64,000 nt of DNA from Novosphingobium subterraneum (GCF_000807925.1 NZ_JRVC01000008.1:1-64000); one strand, 5' to 3'; positions 41,034 through 49,692 are shown, counted from the first letter of the stretch. Notes: generated from the letters alone by a model not told the origin. A program made the numbers and translations.

Positions 41034-42026
41034 ATGACCAGAATGATGCGAGCGCTGCAGGTCCAGAATCTGAGCGCCGACCTGTCCGGTGTTAGCATTG
41101 TGGATACCGCGATTCCGGAGCCGCAGTCGGACGAGGTCTTGTTACGGATCGAAGCCGCGGCGCTTGGATTTCCCGATCTTCTGATGACCCGCGGGGAGTA
41201 TCAGGCAAAACCGGCCTTGCCATTCATTCCGGGCATGGAAGCTGCGGGCGTAGTGGTTCGGGCGAAAAGCGATGGGCCTTGGCGCGAAGGCGACCGTGTG
41301 ATTGCAGGGATGCTCACCGGTGGGGTCGCCCAATTCGGGTGTTTTCCCGAAGGAGCTCTCCTCAGGCTGCCAGACCGGCTGTCGATGGCCCAGGGCGCGG
41401 CCTTGCGGGCTGCCTACCTGACTGCCTGGGTGGCACTAGTATGTCGTGGAGTGGCGCAGGCAGGCGAATGGTTGTTGGTGCACGGGGCGGCTGGCGGCGT
41501 GGGACTGGCTGCCGTCGATCTTGGGGTGGCTCTTGGCCTGAAGGTCATTGCCGTGGCCTCCACGCAGGAAAAACGGGAAGCGATCGGCGGTCTCTACAAG
41601 CCCGCCCACGTTATCGACGGCAGCGCGGGCTTCCGTGAGCAGGTGCTGACCATTACAGGCGGCAGAGGCGTGGACCTCGTCTACGACCCCGTCGGTGGAG
41701 ACGTGTTCGATGAATCGACGCGCTGCATCGCGTTCGACGGTCGGTTGCTGGTTGTCGGCTTTGCGGCCGGCCGGATTCCGCAGATCGGTGCGAACATTCC
41801 TCTCATCAAGGGGTTCTCGGTGGTCGGCGTCAGGGCAGGGGAATATGGGCGCCGCTTCCCCGATCGAGGCAGGGAGAACATCGCGCATATCCTGGAATTT
41901 GCGGATCAAGGCAGGATCAAACCCCACGTCCACGCCGCCTTCCCCTTGGATGACTGGAAGCTCGCGTTCCAGGGCATGGAGGAACGCAGTGTCATCGGGC
42001 GGAGTGTCGTCCTGCCACACGGGTGA
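41034..42026 (+). CDS. NADPH:quinone oxidoreductase-like zinc-free MDR protein
   Basis: A 330-residue medium-chain reductase. ATG 41034 has GGGGAG 6 bases upstream. Domain markers are the GroES-like half (PQSDEVLLRIEAAALGFPDLLMTRGEYQAKPALPFIPGMEAAGVV), and the Rossmann half with GEWLLVHGAAGGVGLAAVDLGVALG and ITGGRGVDLVYDPVGGDVFDESTRC. The zinc ligands of alcohol dehydrogenases are missing, as in the QOR/crotonyl reductase branch. It reduces quinones or enones with NADPH in the cytoplasm. It lies 389 bp ahead of the aldehyde dehydrogenase/hydratase-lyase pair, and may or may not belong with them. Confidence 0.88.
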   Translation: MTRMMRALQVQNLSADLSGVSIVDTAIPEPQSDEVLLRIEAAALGFPDLLMTRGEYQAKPALPFIPGMEAAGVVVRAKSDGPWREGDRVIAGMLTGGVAQFGCFPEGALLRLPDRLSMAQGAALRAAYLTAWVALVCRGVAQAGEWLLVHGAAGGVGLAAVDLGVALGLKVIAVASTQEKREAIGGLYKPAHVIDGSAGFREQVLTITGGRGVDLVYDPVGGDVFDESTRCIAFDGRLLVVGFAAGRIPQIGANIPLIKGFSVVGVRAGEYGRRFPDRGRENIAHILEFADQGRIKPHVHAAFPLDDWKLAFQGMEERSVIGRSVVLPHG

Positions 42027-42415
42027 CGTGGGACACGTAGCGCGAGGGCTACACAAAGACAAAAAATGGGCCGCACCGTTGTCGGCGCGGCCCTGAAAAG
42101 TTTGGGAGAGGATGCCTGAAAGGCCTTTCCGAAATGGGGGAACTGCGCTCTGTGTGCAAGTGCGAAAGCCACATGTCTAGTTGCGTTTATTGCAACTGAG
42201 TGTGTGAGTGCGCGCATTTGTGTACGGGATTGCCCGGCCTCGAAGGCCCAGATTTCTTGGGGATTTCACTGCGTCGTCTCCAAGCTGTTCATCCTGCCCC
42301 CAAGCACTGAAGATGCATTCCCTGCACAAAAGATCAGGTGCGGGGTTTTGCAAATGACCTGTTGCGACCACAGACATTGATTGCTATAACCCATAACATA
42401 AATGGGAGAGAGCAC
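42027..42415. other. 389-bp spacer with a minus-facing terminator and an inverted repeat
   Basis: It has no credible protein gene. It contains the terminator described separately (42068-42093), a perfect inverted repeat AGTTGC-N7-GCAACT (42179-42197) about 220 bp ahead of the aldehyde dehydrogenase gene, and a TTTTGCAAATGACCTGTTGCGA segment near 42346. The promoter of the hydroxycinnamate pair should be here. Confidence 0.5.
42068..42093 (-). terminator. Strong intrinsic terminator read on the minus strand
   Basis: An 11-bp stem with one mismatch (42068-42078 with 42083-42093), loop TTGT. Read on the minus strand it is followed by ATTTTTTG, a full U-tract. Read on the plus strand it is followed by TGAAAAG, with no U-tract. 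So it faces transcripts moving leftward, where no annotated gene lies. Confidence 0.7.
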
Positions 42416-43816
42416 ATGCTGTTTGAGCGCATCAATCCAATGACTGGCGCGGTAGCTTCGACGGCCGAAGCCATGCAGTCGTCGGATATTCCTGCAATCA
42501 CCGCGCGTGCAGCTTCAGCATTTCCAGCTTGGGCGGCCATGGGGCCCAATGCCCGGCGCGCTGTATTGATGAAGGCGGCTGCTGCGCTCGAGAGCCGCGC
42601 CGATGCCTTCGTCGAGGCGATGATGGGCGAGATCGGGGCGACCAAGGGCTGGGCGCTCTTCAACCTCGGGCTGGCCGCAAGCATGGTGCGTGAAGCCGCC
42701 GCCCTGACGACCCAGATTTCGGGTGAGGTCATCCCTTCGGACAAACCTGGCTGCGTGGCCATGGCCTTGCGCGAACCGGTCGGGGTGATCCTCGGCATCG
42801 CACCGTGGAATGCGCCGATCATTCTGGGCGTTCGCGCCATCGCCGTGCCCCTCGCCTGCGGCAACGCTGTGATACTCAAGGCCTCGGAGCAGTGCCCGCG
42901 TACGCACGCCCTGATTATCGAAGCCTTTGCCGAGGCTGGCTTCCCGGAAGGTGTGGTCAATGTCGTCACCAATGCCCCGAAGGATGCGGCCGACGTCGTC
43001 GGGGCACTGATCGACGCGCCGCAGGTGAAGCGCATCAACTTTACCGGGTCTACGGCTGTGGGCAGGATCATCGCGGTTCGCGCGGCGCAGCATCTCAAGC
43101 CCTGCCTGCTGGAATTGGGCGGGAAGGCCCCGTTGATCGTTCTGGACGATGCCGACCTTGATGAAGCCGTAAAGGCAGCTGCGTTCGGCGCGTTTATGAA
43201 CCAGGGTCAGATCTGCATGTCGACCGAACGCATCATCGTGGTTGATTCTGTTGCGGACGCCTTCGCCGAGAAGTTCAAGGCAAAGGTAGCCGCCATGCCG
43301 GTAGGTGATCCGCGCGAGGGGACGACGCCGCTGGGTGCGGTGGTGGACGCAAAGACAGTCGCACACTGCAAGAGCCTGATCGACGATGCGCTTGCCAAGG
43401 GAGCGCAACTGCTGACCGGGGGCGAGACCACGCACAATGTCTTGATGCCGGCGCATGTCGTCGCGGGCGTCACCCAGGACATGAAGCTGTTCCGCGACGA
43501 AAGCTTTGGTCCGGTCGTTGGCGTTATCCGTGCGCGCGATGAAGCTCATGCCATCGAACTGGCAAACGACACCGAGTATGGTTTGTCGGCCGCAGTCTTC
43601 ACCCGCGACACGGCACGCGGCCTGCGCGTGGCGCGGCAGATCAAGTCTGGCATCTGCCATGTGAACGGCCCCACCGTGCATGACGAGGCGCAAATGCCTT
43701 TCGGCGGCGTCGGGGCGTCTGGATACGGGCGGTTCGGTGGCAAAGCCGGCATCGACAGTTTCACCGAGCTGCGCTGGATCACGATGGAGACGCAGCCCGG
43801 CCATTATCCCATCTGA
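42416..43816 (+). CDS. vdh: Aldehyde dehydrogenase, vanillin/salicylaldehyde dehydrogenase type
   Basis: A 466-residue NAD(P)-dependent aldehyde dehydrogenase. ATG 42416 follows GGGAGAG. Active-site residues are Asn132 in PWNAPI, Glu233 in LELGGKAP and Cys267 in NQGQICMSTERI. The NQGQICMST variant and the C-terminal HVNGPTVHDEAQMPFGGVGASGYGRFGG match the aromatic aldehyde branch (salicylaldehyde, vanillin, benzaldehyde). It is 29 bp upstream of the p-hydroxycinnamoyl-CoA hydratase/lyase gene, whose product is vanillin or 4-hydroxybenzaldehyde, so oxidation of these to vanillate or 4-hydroxybenzoate is the likely job. The gene symbol is based on context. Confidence 0.88.
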   Translation: MLFERINPMTGAVASTAEAMQSSDIPAITARAASAFPAWAAMGPNARRAVLMKAAAALESRADAFVEAMMGEIGATKGWALFNLGLAASMVREAAALTTQISGEVIPSDKPGCVAMALREPVGVILGIAPWNAPIILGVRAIAVPLACGNAVILKASEQCPRTHALIIEAFAEAGFPEGVVNVVTNAPKDAADVVGALIDAPQVKRINFTGSTAVGRIIAVRAAQHLKPCLLELGGKAPLIVLDDADLDEAVKAAAFGAFMNQGQICMSTERIIVVDSVADAFAEKFKAKVAAMPVGDPREGTTPLGAVVDAKTVAHCKSLIDDALAKGAQLLTGGETTHNVLMPAHVVAGVTQDMKLFRDESFGPVVGVIRARDEAHAIELANDTEYGLSAAVFTRDTARGLRVARQIKSGICHVNGPTVHDEAQMPFGGVGASGYGRFGGKAGIDSFTELRWITMETQPGHYPI

Positions 43817-43845
43817 ATTTGCACGATTGCCCTAGAGGAAAGACC

Positions 43846-44700
43846 ATGACCGAACAGCAGAAGATCGAGCGTGCGGAAGAAGATACCGTCGCTTTCACCG
43901 TGGAAGACGGCATTGCCTGGGTGAAATTCAACCGCCCGGAAAAGCGCAACTGCATGAGCCCTAAGCTTAATCGCCGGATGAAGGCGGTGCTTGAGGAACT
44001 TGAGTTCCGCGACGATGTGAAGGTTCTGGTGCTGACCGGCGAGGGTGATGCCTGGACCGCAGGAATGGATCTCAAGGAGTACTTCCGCGAGACCGAGGCT
44101 CAGGGGCTTGGAGCGGTGCGCAAGTCACAGCGCGAGAGCTATGGCTGGTTCGAGCGTCTGCGCTGGTACGAGAAGCCGACCATCGCGATGATCAACGGCT
44201 GGTGCTTTGGTGGAGGTTACGGCCCTCTGTTTGGCTGCGACATCGCGATCGCAGCTGAAGATGCCCAGTTCGGTCTTTCCGAGATCAACTGGGGTATTCT
44301 GCCCGGTGGCGGAGCATCGAAGGTCGCCCAGGAACTGATGCCGTTCCGCAAGGCCATGTACCACGCCATGATGGGCGAGAATCTTACCGGCAAGCAGGCC
44401 GAAGAACAGGGTCTCGTCACCGAAGCCGTCCCTGCTGACAGGCTGAAGGCGCGCGTTCTGGAGATTTGCGAAGCGCTCAAGAAGAAGGACACGCATGCTC
44501 TGCGTGCAACCAAGTGGACGATGCGCCGCATGGTCGACATGACCTACGACAACGGTCTGGAGTACCAGATCCGTGCGCAGGAAGCGCTGCACAGCTTTGG
44601 CGGCGCCGCTGCTCGCAAGGAAGCCACGCGCCAGTTCCTGGATGAAAAGAGCTTCAAGCCCGGCCTCGGCACGTTCGACACGAGCAAGGTCAAGGCCTGA
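43846..44700 (+). CDS. ech: p-Hydroxycinnamoyl-CoA hydratase/lyase (feruloyl-CoA hydratase/lyase)
   Basis: A 284-residue crotonase. ATG 43846 follows GAGGAAAG. It has the HCHL signatures NRPEKRNCMSPKLNR, WTAGMDLKEYFRE, INGWCFGGGYGPLFGCDIAIAAEDAQFGLSEINWGI (Glu146 corresponds to the catalytic Glu143 of the Pseudomonas enzyme), and QFLDEKSFKPGL. It hydrates feruloyl-, coumaroyl- or caffeoyl-CoA and cleaves the product into acetyl-CoA and a hydroxybenzaldehyde. With the aldehyde dehydrogenase before it, this is the core of ferulate/coumarate catabolism. No feruloyl-CoA synthetase gene is seen in the window. A terminator follows directly. Confidence 0.92.
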   Translation: MTEQQKIERAEEDTVAFTVEDGIAWVKFNRPEKRNCMSPKLNRRMKAVLEELEFRDDVKVLVLTGEGDAWTAGMDLKEYFRETEAQGLGAVRKSQRESYGWFERLRWYEKPTIAMINGWCFGGGYGPLFGCDIAIAAEDAQFGLSEINWGILPGGGASKVAQELMPFRKAMYHAMMGENLTGKQAEEQGLVTEAVPADRLKARVLEICEALKKKDTHALRATKWTMRRMVDMTYDNGLEYQIRAQEALHSFGGAAARKEATRQFLDEKSFKPGLGTFDTSKVKA

Positions 44701-44720
44701 TCATCTAGACGGGTTTCGGA

Positions 44721-44750
44721 AGGCCCCGGACGCAATCGCGTCCGGGGCCT
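44721..44750 (+). terminator. Intrinsic terminator after the hydratase/lyase gene
   Basis: A perfect 13-bp GC-rich stem (AGGCCCCGGACGC with GCGTCCGGGGCCT), a 4-base AATC loop and a following TTTCTGATTT. It is 20 bp past the stop codon and closes the hydroxycinnamate operon. Confidence 0.92.
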
Positions 44751-44829
44751 TTCTGATTTGATATGCCCAGTAAAAGCGGTTGCCTGTAGTCTCGCAAGAG
44801 GTCAGCTTGGCGGAAGAGGAGTCTTGTAC

Positions 44830-46227
44830 ATGCCGCCCAAGTTCTGCGTTGTCCTTGCCGCTTCTATTGCGTGCTCCATGCCTGCCGTCGCGAAGGAGCC
44901 CACTTATCCAAAGGCCGAGGCTCAGGTACTCGACCTGTCGCAGAAGGCCATTGCCATTCGCTCGGTGCGGGGGGACGGCAACAAGACCATCGATGTCGCC
45001 AGGCTTTTCGGTGACGCGCTGGTGGCGGGCGGCTGGAGCACCTCGGATATCGAGATCACGCCGGTGGACGATACCGCCTATATCATCGCGACGTGGAAGG
45101 GCAGCAATCCGGCGCTCAAACCTCTGGTGATCTCGGGTCACATGGACGTGGTCGAGGCCAAGCGCGAGGATTGGGAGCGCGATCCTTTCGTGCCAGTGGT
45201 TGAGGACGGCATCCTCTATGGCCGTGGCGCGAGCGATATGAAGTTCGACGGGGCGCTGGCCCTTTCGACGCTCATCGAACTGCGCCGACAGGGTTTCAAG
45301 CCCAGGCGCACCATCGTCATCGAGTTTTCCGGAGACGAGGAAACGACGATGAAGACCAGCGCGATCATAGCCGAGAAGCTGAAGAACGCGGAATTGGTCA
45401 TCAATGTTGATGGCGGTGGCGGACTCCTCGACGAGGCGACTGCCAAGCCTCTGTTCTGGACCTGGCAGGGCGCGGAGAAGACCTATGCCGACTATCGGCT
45501 GGAGGTGACCAATCCAGGCGGGCACAGTTCCGCGCCCCGGCCGGACAATGCGATCGTGCAACTCTCGCAAGCATTGGTGAAAGTTGGTGCCTACAAGTTC
45601 AAGGCCGAGCAGAACGAAATCACCAAGGCCGCGTTCGAGAAGGCAGCGCCATTTACCGAAAAGCCGGAGGTAGCTGCTGCGATGCGCGCCTTTGCGGCCA
45701 ATCCTGCCGACGAGACGGCCTTGGCTACTCTGCGGGCCGATCCGGCCATGGTCGGACTGGTTGGCACTACATGTGTGCCGACGATGCTGGGCGGTGGGCA
45801 CGCGGAAAATGCCCTGCCGCAGCGGGCCTTCGCCAACATCAACTGCCGCATCTTCCCGGGCCATTCCAAGGAAGAGATCATGGCGGAACTGGTCAAGGTC
45901 ATTGGTGATCCGGTGGTAAAGGTCACCGATGTCACGGTCGGGTCGGTGGCTTCGCCGGCATCGCCGCTACGGCCTGATCTTATGGCCGCAGTGGCGAAGG
46001 CGATGGCCAAGGCCTATCCCGGTGTGCCGTTGATCCCCTCGCAATCATCTGGGGCATCTGATTCAATGTGGTTCCGCGCTGTCGGCGTGCCGAGCTACGG
46101 CCTGAGTCCGACGTTTGCGAAGGACTCGGAGTCGTTCGCCCATGGCCTCAATGAGCGGACCCGCCTCTCCAACATCCGTCCGGGGATCACCTATTACTTG
46201 AGCCTGATCACCGACCTGACGAAGTGA
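44830..46227 (+). CDS. Exported M20/M25/M40 family metallopeptidase
   Basis: A 465-residue protein with a signal peptide (PPKFCVVLAASIACSMPAVAK). Zinc ligands and catalytic residues sit in ISGHMDVVEAKREDWERDPF, YGRGASDMKFD, EFSGDEETTM, and NPGGHSSAPRPDN (dimerisation domain), with a further His near the C-terminus in FAHGLNERT. M20 enzymes hydrolyse peptide or amide bonds of dipeptides and N-acyl amino acids. ATG 44830 has AGGAG upstream with a long spacer; an in-frame TTG two codons earlier is also possible. It may supply amino compounds to the neighbouring permease, which is inference. It overlaps the convergent TetR gene by 20 bp. Confidence 0.88.
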   Translation: MPPKFCVVLAASIACSMPAVAKEPTYPKAEAQVLDLSQKAIAIRSVRGDGNKTIDVARLFGDALVAGGWSTSDIEITPVDDTAYIIATWKGSNPALKPLVISGHMDVVEAKREDWERDPFVPVVEDGILYGRGASDMKFDGALALSTLIELRRQGFKPRRTIVIEFSGDEETTMKTSAIIAEKLKNAELVINVDGGGGLLDEATAKPLFWTWQGAEKTYADYRLEVTNPGGHSSAPRPDNAIVQLSQALVKVGAYKFKAEQNEITKAAFEKAAPFTEKPEVAAAMRAFAANPADETALATLRADPAMVGLVGTTCVPTMLGGGHAENALPQRAFANINCRIFPGHSKEEIMAELVKVIGDPVVKVTDVTVGSVASPASPLRPDLMAAVAKAMAKAYPGVPLIPSQSSGASDSMWFRAVGVPSYGLSPTFAKDSESFAHGLNERTRLSNIRPGITYYLSLITDLTK

Positions 46228-46822
46228 TGGATGCGAGGAAGCCGCGGGCGATGTCCCGCGCTTCTCCGGCTGTGAAACACCCGGGCGACAGGCACAGCTC
46301 GAGCCAGAGCCCGTCCACCAGCGCCGTGACCGCTATGGCGTGTCGACGGCGTGCCGAGACCGGCACGCCGCAATCTCCTAACAGGGCTTCGAGCCGGGCG
46401 CGGTAAAGGGCGTATTGCTCGTCATGCTGACGAGCAATGTCCTTGCGTGCCGTGACAAGGCTCCAGAACGCGATCCACGTGGCCAGCAGAGCCGTATCTG
46501 CAATCGGCGGCGCAAAGGAGGCCATGACGAAAGCTTCCAACCTGTCCTGAGGCGCGGGACCGGCCTCGGCGACTGCAAGGTCGAGCGCTTCGGCAACACG
46601 GCGATCGACATGTTCGTACGTTGCGGCAACAAGCGCATCAACGCCACCGAAGTAGTGACCCACGAGGCCGACCGAGGCACCTGCTTCCTGCGCAATGGCA
46701 CGGACGCTCGCCCCGGCTGCCCCGTTGCGGGCAAGCACGCGGGCACAAGCTTCGATAAGGCTCAAGCGCCGGACGTCGGGTTCTGTGCGACGGAACGCGG
46801 GGGATGCTGCTGCTTCGCTCAT
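46208..46822 (-). CDS. TetR-family regulator, BetI-like
   Basis: About 204 residues from ATG 46822. The helix-turn-helix is LIEACARVLARNGAAGASVRAIAQEAGASVGLVGHYFGGVDALVAATYEH. The ligand domain (LLATWIAFWSLVTARKDIARQHDEQYALYRARLEALLG) is of the BetI-type (TetR_C_6). BetI itself represses choline/betaine genes. A TTG start at 46867 would add 15 residues, but these overlap an operator-like repeat and are less likely. It is divergent from the Rieske oxygenase gene and is its likely repressor. Confidence 0.88.
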   Translation of the reverse strand: MSEAAASPAFRRTEPDVRRLSLIEACARVLARNGAAGASVRAIAQEAGASVGLVGHYFGGVDALVAATYEHVDRRVAEALDLAVAEAGPAPQDRLEAFVMASFAPPIADTALLATWIAFWSLVTARKDIARQHDEQYALYRARLEALLGDCGVPVSARRRHAIAVTALVDGLWLELCLSPGCFTAGEARDIARGFLASITSSGR

Positions 46823-46825
46823 CTC

Positions 46826-46861
46826 TTGAACAATCTGCCCGTTGTTGTACGATTGTTCAAC
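46826..46861. promoter_or_regulatory. Inverted repeat between TetR and Rieske oxygenase genes, likely operator
   Basis: TTGAACAATC (46826-46835) and GATTGTTCAA (46851-46860) form a perfect 10-bp inverted repeat with a 15-bp spacer. An overlapping 18-bp imperfect palindrome, GTTGTACGATTGTTCAAC (46844-46861), shares the right half. The sites lie directly upstream of both divergent genes, the right place for autoregulation by TetR. No other long perfect repeat is seen nearby. Confidence 0.7.
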
Positions 46862-46882
46862 AGACAATCTGGATTCGGGTTC

Positions 46883-48064
46883 ATGGGCGATCTATCCGGC
46901 GCATTCCGCCATATCTCATCGGACGAAGTCGATCCTGACGCGGACTGGAGCCTGCCGGGCTGGCTCTATACCGATCCGGAGTACTTTGCCGTCGAGATGG
47001 AGCGGGTGATCCGGCCGTCGTGGCAGATCGTCTGCCATGAAGGCGACATTGCCGCTGCCGGAGAATACCGGACGCTGGATTACCTGAACGAAAGCGTAAT
47101 CGCGATCCGAGGAGACGATGGCGTCATCCGCGCCTTCACCAACGTCTGCCGCCACCGCGCCATGCGTCTTGTCGAGGGCCCTGCAGGTTGTGCCAGAAAG
47201 CTGGTCTGCCCCTATCACGCCTGGACATTCGAGCCTGACGGACGGCTTTCGGGCGTGCCCATGAAGTCGGATTACCCGGCGCTGAAACTCGAAGATAATG
47301 GCCTAGTGCCGGTTGCGGTCGAGATCTGGCGTGGTTTTGTGTTCGTGCGTCTGGTTGATGCAGGCTTCCCGAGCGTCGCTGAAATGATGGCGCCGTTCGA
47401 GGAAGAGGTTGAGCCTTATCGGTTTGAGGATATGCGCCGCATCGGCGACGTGCGCCTGCGCGAGAGGCAGGTGAACTGGAAGAACGTTGGCGATAATTAT
47501 TCCGACAACTTGCACATCCCGGTTGCGCACGATGGCCTGACGCGCATTTTCGGGAAATCGTACGAGATCTCCGACCACGGCTGGGTTGACCGGATGAAGG
47601 GCGATCTTGTCGACAAGCCTTCGGCGAATTTCTGGGAACGGTTCTATCAGACGCACCTGCCAGAAGTGCCGCATCTTCCGCAGCAATCGCAGCGCCGGTG
47701 GCTGTATTACAAGCTCTGGCCGAACATGGCGTTCGATATCTATGCCGACCAGATTGATTTCATGCAGTGGTTGCCGTTGACGCCCACGACTTCGGTGCTG
47801 CGCGAGATGTGTTTTGCGCTACCGGACGAACGCCGAGAGATGAAGCTGGTGCGCTATGCAAATTGGCGGATCAACCGGGTGGTCAATGCAGAAGATACCT
47901 GGCTGATCGAACGGATTCAGCAGGGCATGGCGTCGAACTCCTACGGGGCAGGGCCGATTGGCAAGAGCGAAGTGTGCCTGCGCAGCTTCGCCCGCAAAAT
48001 CCGCGCGATCACGCCCGAGGCGCGACTGCACAGGGCTCCGTCGGCTGGCTGGTCGAAGAAGTAA
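46883..48064 (+). CDS. Rieske-type oxygenase, alpha subunit
   Basis: A 393-residue ring-hydroxylating-type oxygenase subunit. The Rieske cluster ligands are Cys89, His91, Cys109 and His112 in NVCRHRAM and CPYHAW. The mononuclear iron ligands are probably Asp204 (or 208), His211 and His216 in NYSDNLHIPVAHDG. The family also includes demethylases and betaine/carnitine oxygenases, so an aromatic substrate is not assured. No ferredoxin or reductase is nearby. The CrtI-like flavoprotein gene follows after 26 bp, and a BetI-like TetR gene is divergent. ATG 46883 has only a weak ribosome binding site. Confidence 0.9.
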   Translation: MGDLSGAFRHISSDEVDPDADWSLPGWLYTDPEYFAVEMERVIRPSWQIVCHEGDIAAAGEYRTLDYLNESVIAIRGDDGVIRAFTNVCRHRAMRLVEGPAGCARKLVCPYHAWTFEPDGRLSGVPMKSDYPALKLEDNGLVPVAVEIWRGFVFVRLVDAGFPSVAEMMAPFEEEVEPYRFEDMRRIGDVRLRERQVNWKNVGDNYSDNLHIPVAHDGLTRIFGKSYEISDHGWVDRMKGDLVDKPSANFWERFYQTHLPEVPHLPQQSQRRWLYYKLWPNMAFDIYADQIDFMQWLPLTPTTSVLREMCFALPDERREMKLVRYANWRINRVVNAEDTWLIERIQQGMASNSYGAGPIGKSEVCLRSFARKIRAITPEARLHRAPSAGWSKK

Positions 48065-48090
48065 TCACGAGGGTTTCGGGGAATTATCGC

Positions 48091-49692
48091 ATGTCCAACC
48101 GTTACGACGCACTGATCATCGGCGGCGGCCATAATGGCCTGGTCTGCGCATTCTATCTCGCCAGGGCGGGAATGAAGGTGCGCGTGCTGGAACGTCGCGA
48201 CATTGTCGGTGGCGCAGCAGTCACCGAGGAATTCCACCCCGGCTTCCGCAACTCGACCGCGAGCTACACTGTCAGCCTGCTGCGGCCCAAGGTGATCGCA
48301 GACATGAAGCTCCACGATCATGGCTATCGCGTGATCGAGCGGACAATCAGCAACTTCTTTCCGTTTCCCGATACGTACCTCAAGCTGGGTGGCGGGCCGG
48401 GGCGCACGGAGACAGAGTTCGCGCGCTTTTCCACGAAGGATGCCGAGGCCTATCCCAGATACGACGCCGCGCTGGAAAAGGTCGCCAACGTGCTGCGCGA
48501 CATTTCGCTGCAGACGCCGCCGAATGTTGGTGGCGGCATTGCTGCGCTGAAGTCTGCTGCAATGCAGGGGTGGCCGATCGCCAAGCTCGACATGGCAACG
48601 CAGCGTGACCTGCTGGACATCTTCACCAAGTCGGCGCGCGATTTCCTTGATGGCTGGTTCGAGGACGATCACGTCAAGTCGGCATTCGCGTTTGACGCGG
48701 TGGTGGGCAACTATGCTGGCGTTTCGACGCCCGGCTCTGCCTATGTGCTGCTCCACCATGTCTTTGGCGAGGTAAACGGCAAGCTGGGCGCCTGGGGCCA
48801 TTCTGTCGGCGGCATGGGCGCGATCACGCAGGCGATGGCCAAGGCCTGTGCCGAGGTCGGCGTCGAGATCAGCCTTGAAGCACCGGTTTCCAAGGTGCTG
48901 GTCAGCAACGGCAAGGCTGCGGGCGTGAAGCTGGAAGGTGGCGAAGAGCTTTACGCGCCGATCGTCGCTGCCAATGTCGGCCCCGCGCTGCTCTACCGGC
49001 AACTGGTCGACTCCTCGGATCTCGATGAGGACTTCAACCGCCGGATAAAGGGCTACAAGACCGGTTCCGGCACCTTCCGCATGAATGTCGCGTTATCCGA
49101 ACTGCCGGATTTCACTGTGCTGCCCGGCAAGGAACAGGCCGAACATCACACGGCCGGAATCATCATCGCGCCAGGCATGGATTACATGGATCAGGCCTTC
49201 ATCGATGCCCAGCAGCACGGCTGGTCGAAGAAGCCGATCGTGGAGATCAAGATCCCGAGCACCGTCGACGACAGTCTGGCGCCTCCGGGGCAGCACGTAG
49301 CGAGCCTGTTCTGCCAGCAGTTCGATCCGAACATTGATTGGGATGCGCATCGCGAAGAAGTGGCGGACCTGATCATCGATACGGTCACCGAGCATGCGCC
49401 GAACTTCAAGGGTGCAGTCATCGCACGGCAGATACATTCGCCTTTGGACCTGGAGCGCAAGTTCGGGCTTATCGGGGGCGACATCTTCCACGGCACCATG
49501 GGCCTCGATCAGCTTTGGGCTGCGCGCCCGGTGCTTGGTCATGGTGACTATCGTTCGCCGATCAAGGGCCTCTACATGTGCGGATCGGGAACCCACCCGG
49601 GGGGCGGCGTGACCGGAGCGCCCGGCCACAACGCGGCGCACGAGATCATCCGTGACCGTTCAGTGCTGTGGAAGCTGCTGCATCGCTCCTGA
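48091..49692 (+). CDS. CrtI/PYROXD2-like FAD-dependent oxidoreductase
   Basis: A 533-residue flavoprotein. The FAD motif is YDALIIGGGHNGLVCAFYLARAG at residues 5-27, then VLERRDIVGGAAVTEEFHPGF. The C-terminal FAD motif is GLYMCGSGTHPGGGVTGAPGHNAA. This pattern is the PYROXD2/phytoene-desaturase-like branch that is found widely outside carotenoid loci. There are no carotenoid genes here, so desaturation or amine oxidation of an unknown small molecule is more likely. It follows the Rieske oxygenase gene by 26 bp and is probably in one operon. It overlaps the convergent permease gene by 47 bp. Confidence 0.9.
   Translation: MSNRYDALIIGGGHNGLVCAFYLARAGMKVRVLERRDIVGGAAVTEEFHPGFRNSTASYTVSLLRPKVIADMKLHDHGYRVIERTISNFFPFPDTYLKLGGGPGRTETEFARFSTKDAEAYPRYDAALEKVANVLRDISLQTPPNVGGGIAALKSAAMQGWPIAKLDMATQRDLLDIFTKSARDFLDGWFEDDHVKSAFAFDAVVGNYAGVSTPGSAYVLLHHVFGEVNGKLGAWGHSVGGMGAITQAMAKACAEVGVEISLEAPVSKVLVSNGKAAGVKLEGGEELYAPIVAANVGPALLYRQLVDSSDLDEDFNRRIKGYKTGSGTFRMNVALSELPDFTVLPGKEQAEHHTAGIIIAPGMDYMDQAFIDAQQHGWSKKPIVEIKIPSTVDDSLAPPGQHVASLFCQQFDPNIDWDAHREEVADLIIDTVTEHAPNFKGAVIARQIHSPLDLERKFGLIGGDIFHGTMGLDQLWAARPVLGHGDYRSPIKGLYMCGSGTHPGGGVTGAPGHNAAHEIIRDRSVLWKLLHRS

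Noticed and set aside
48091..49692. Phytoene desaturase (carotenoid) assignment
   Set aside because: The protein is CrtI-like, but no crt genes are near and the motif pattern fits the broad PYROXD2-like group.
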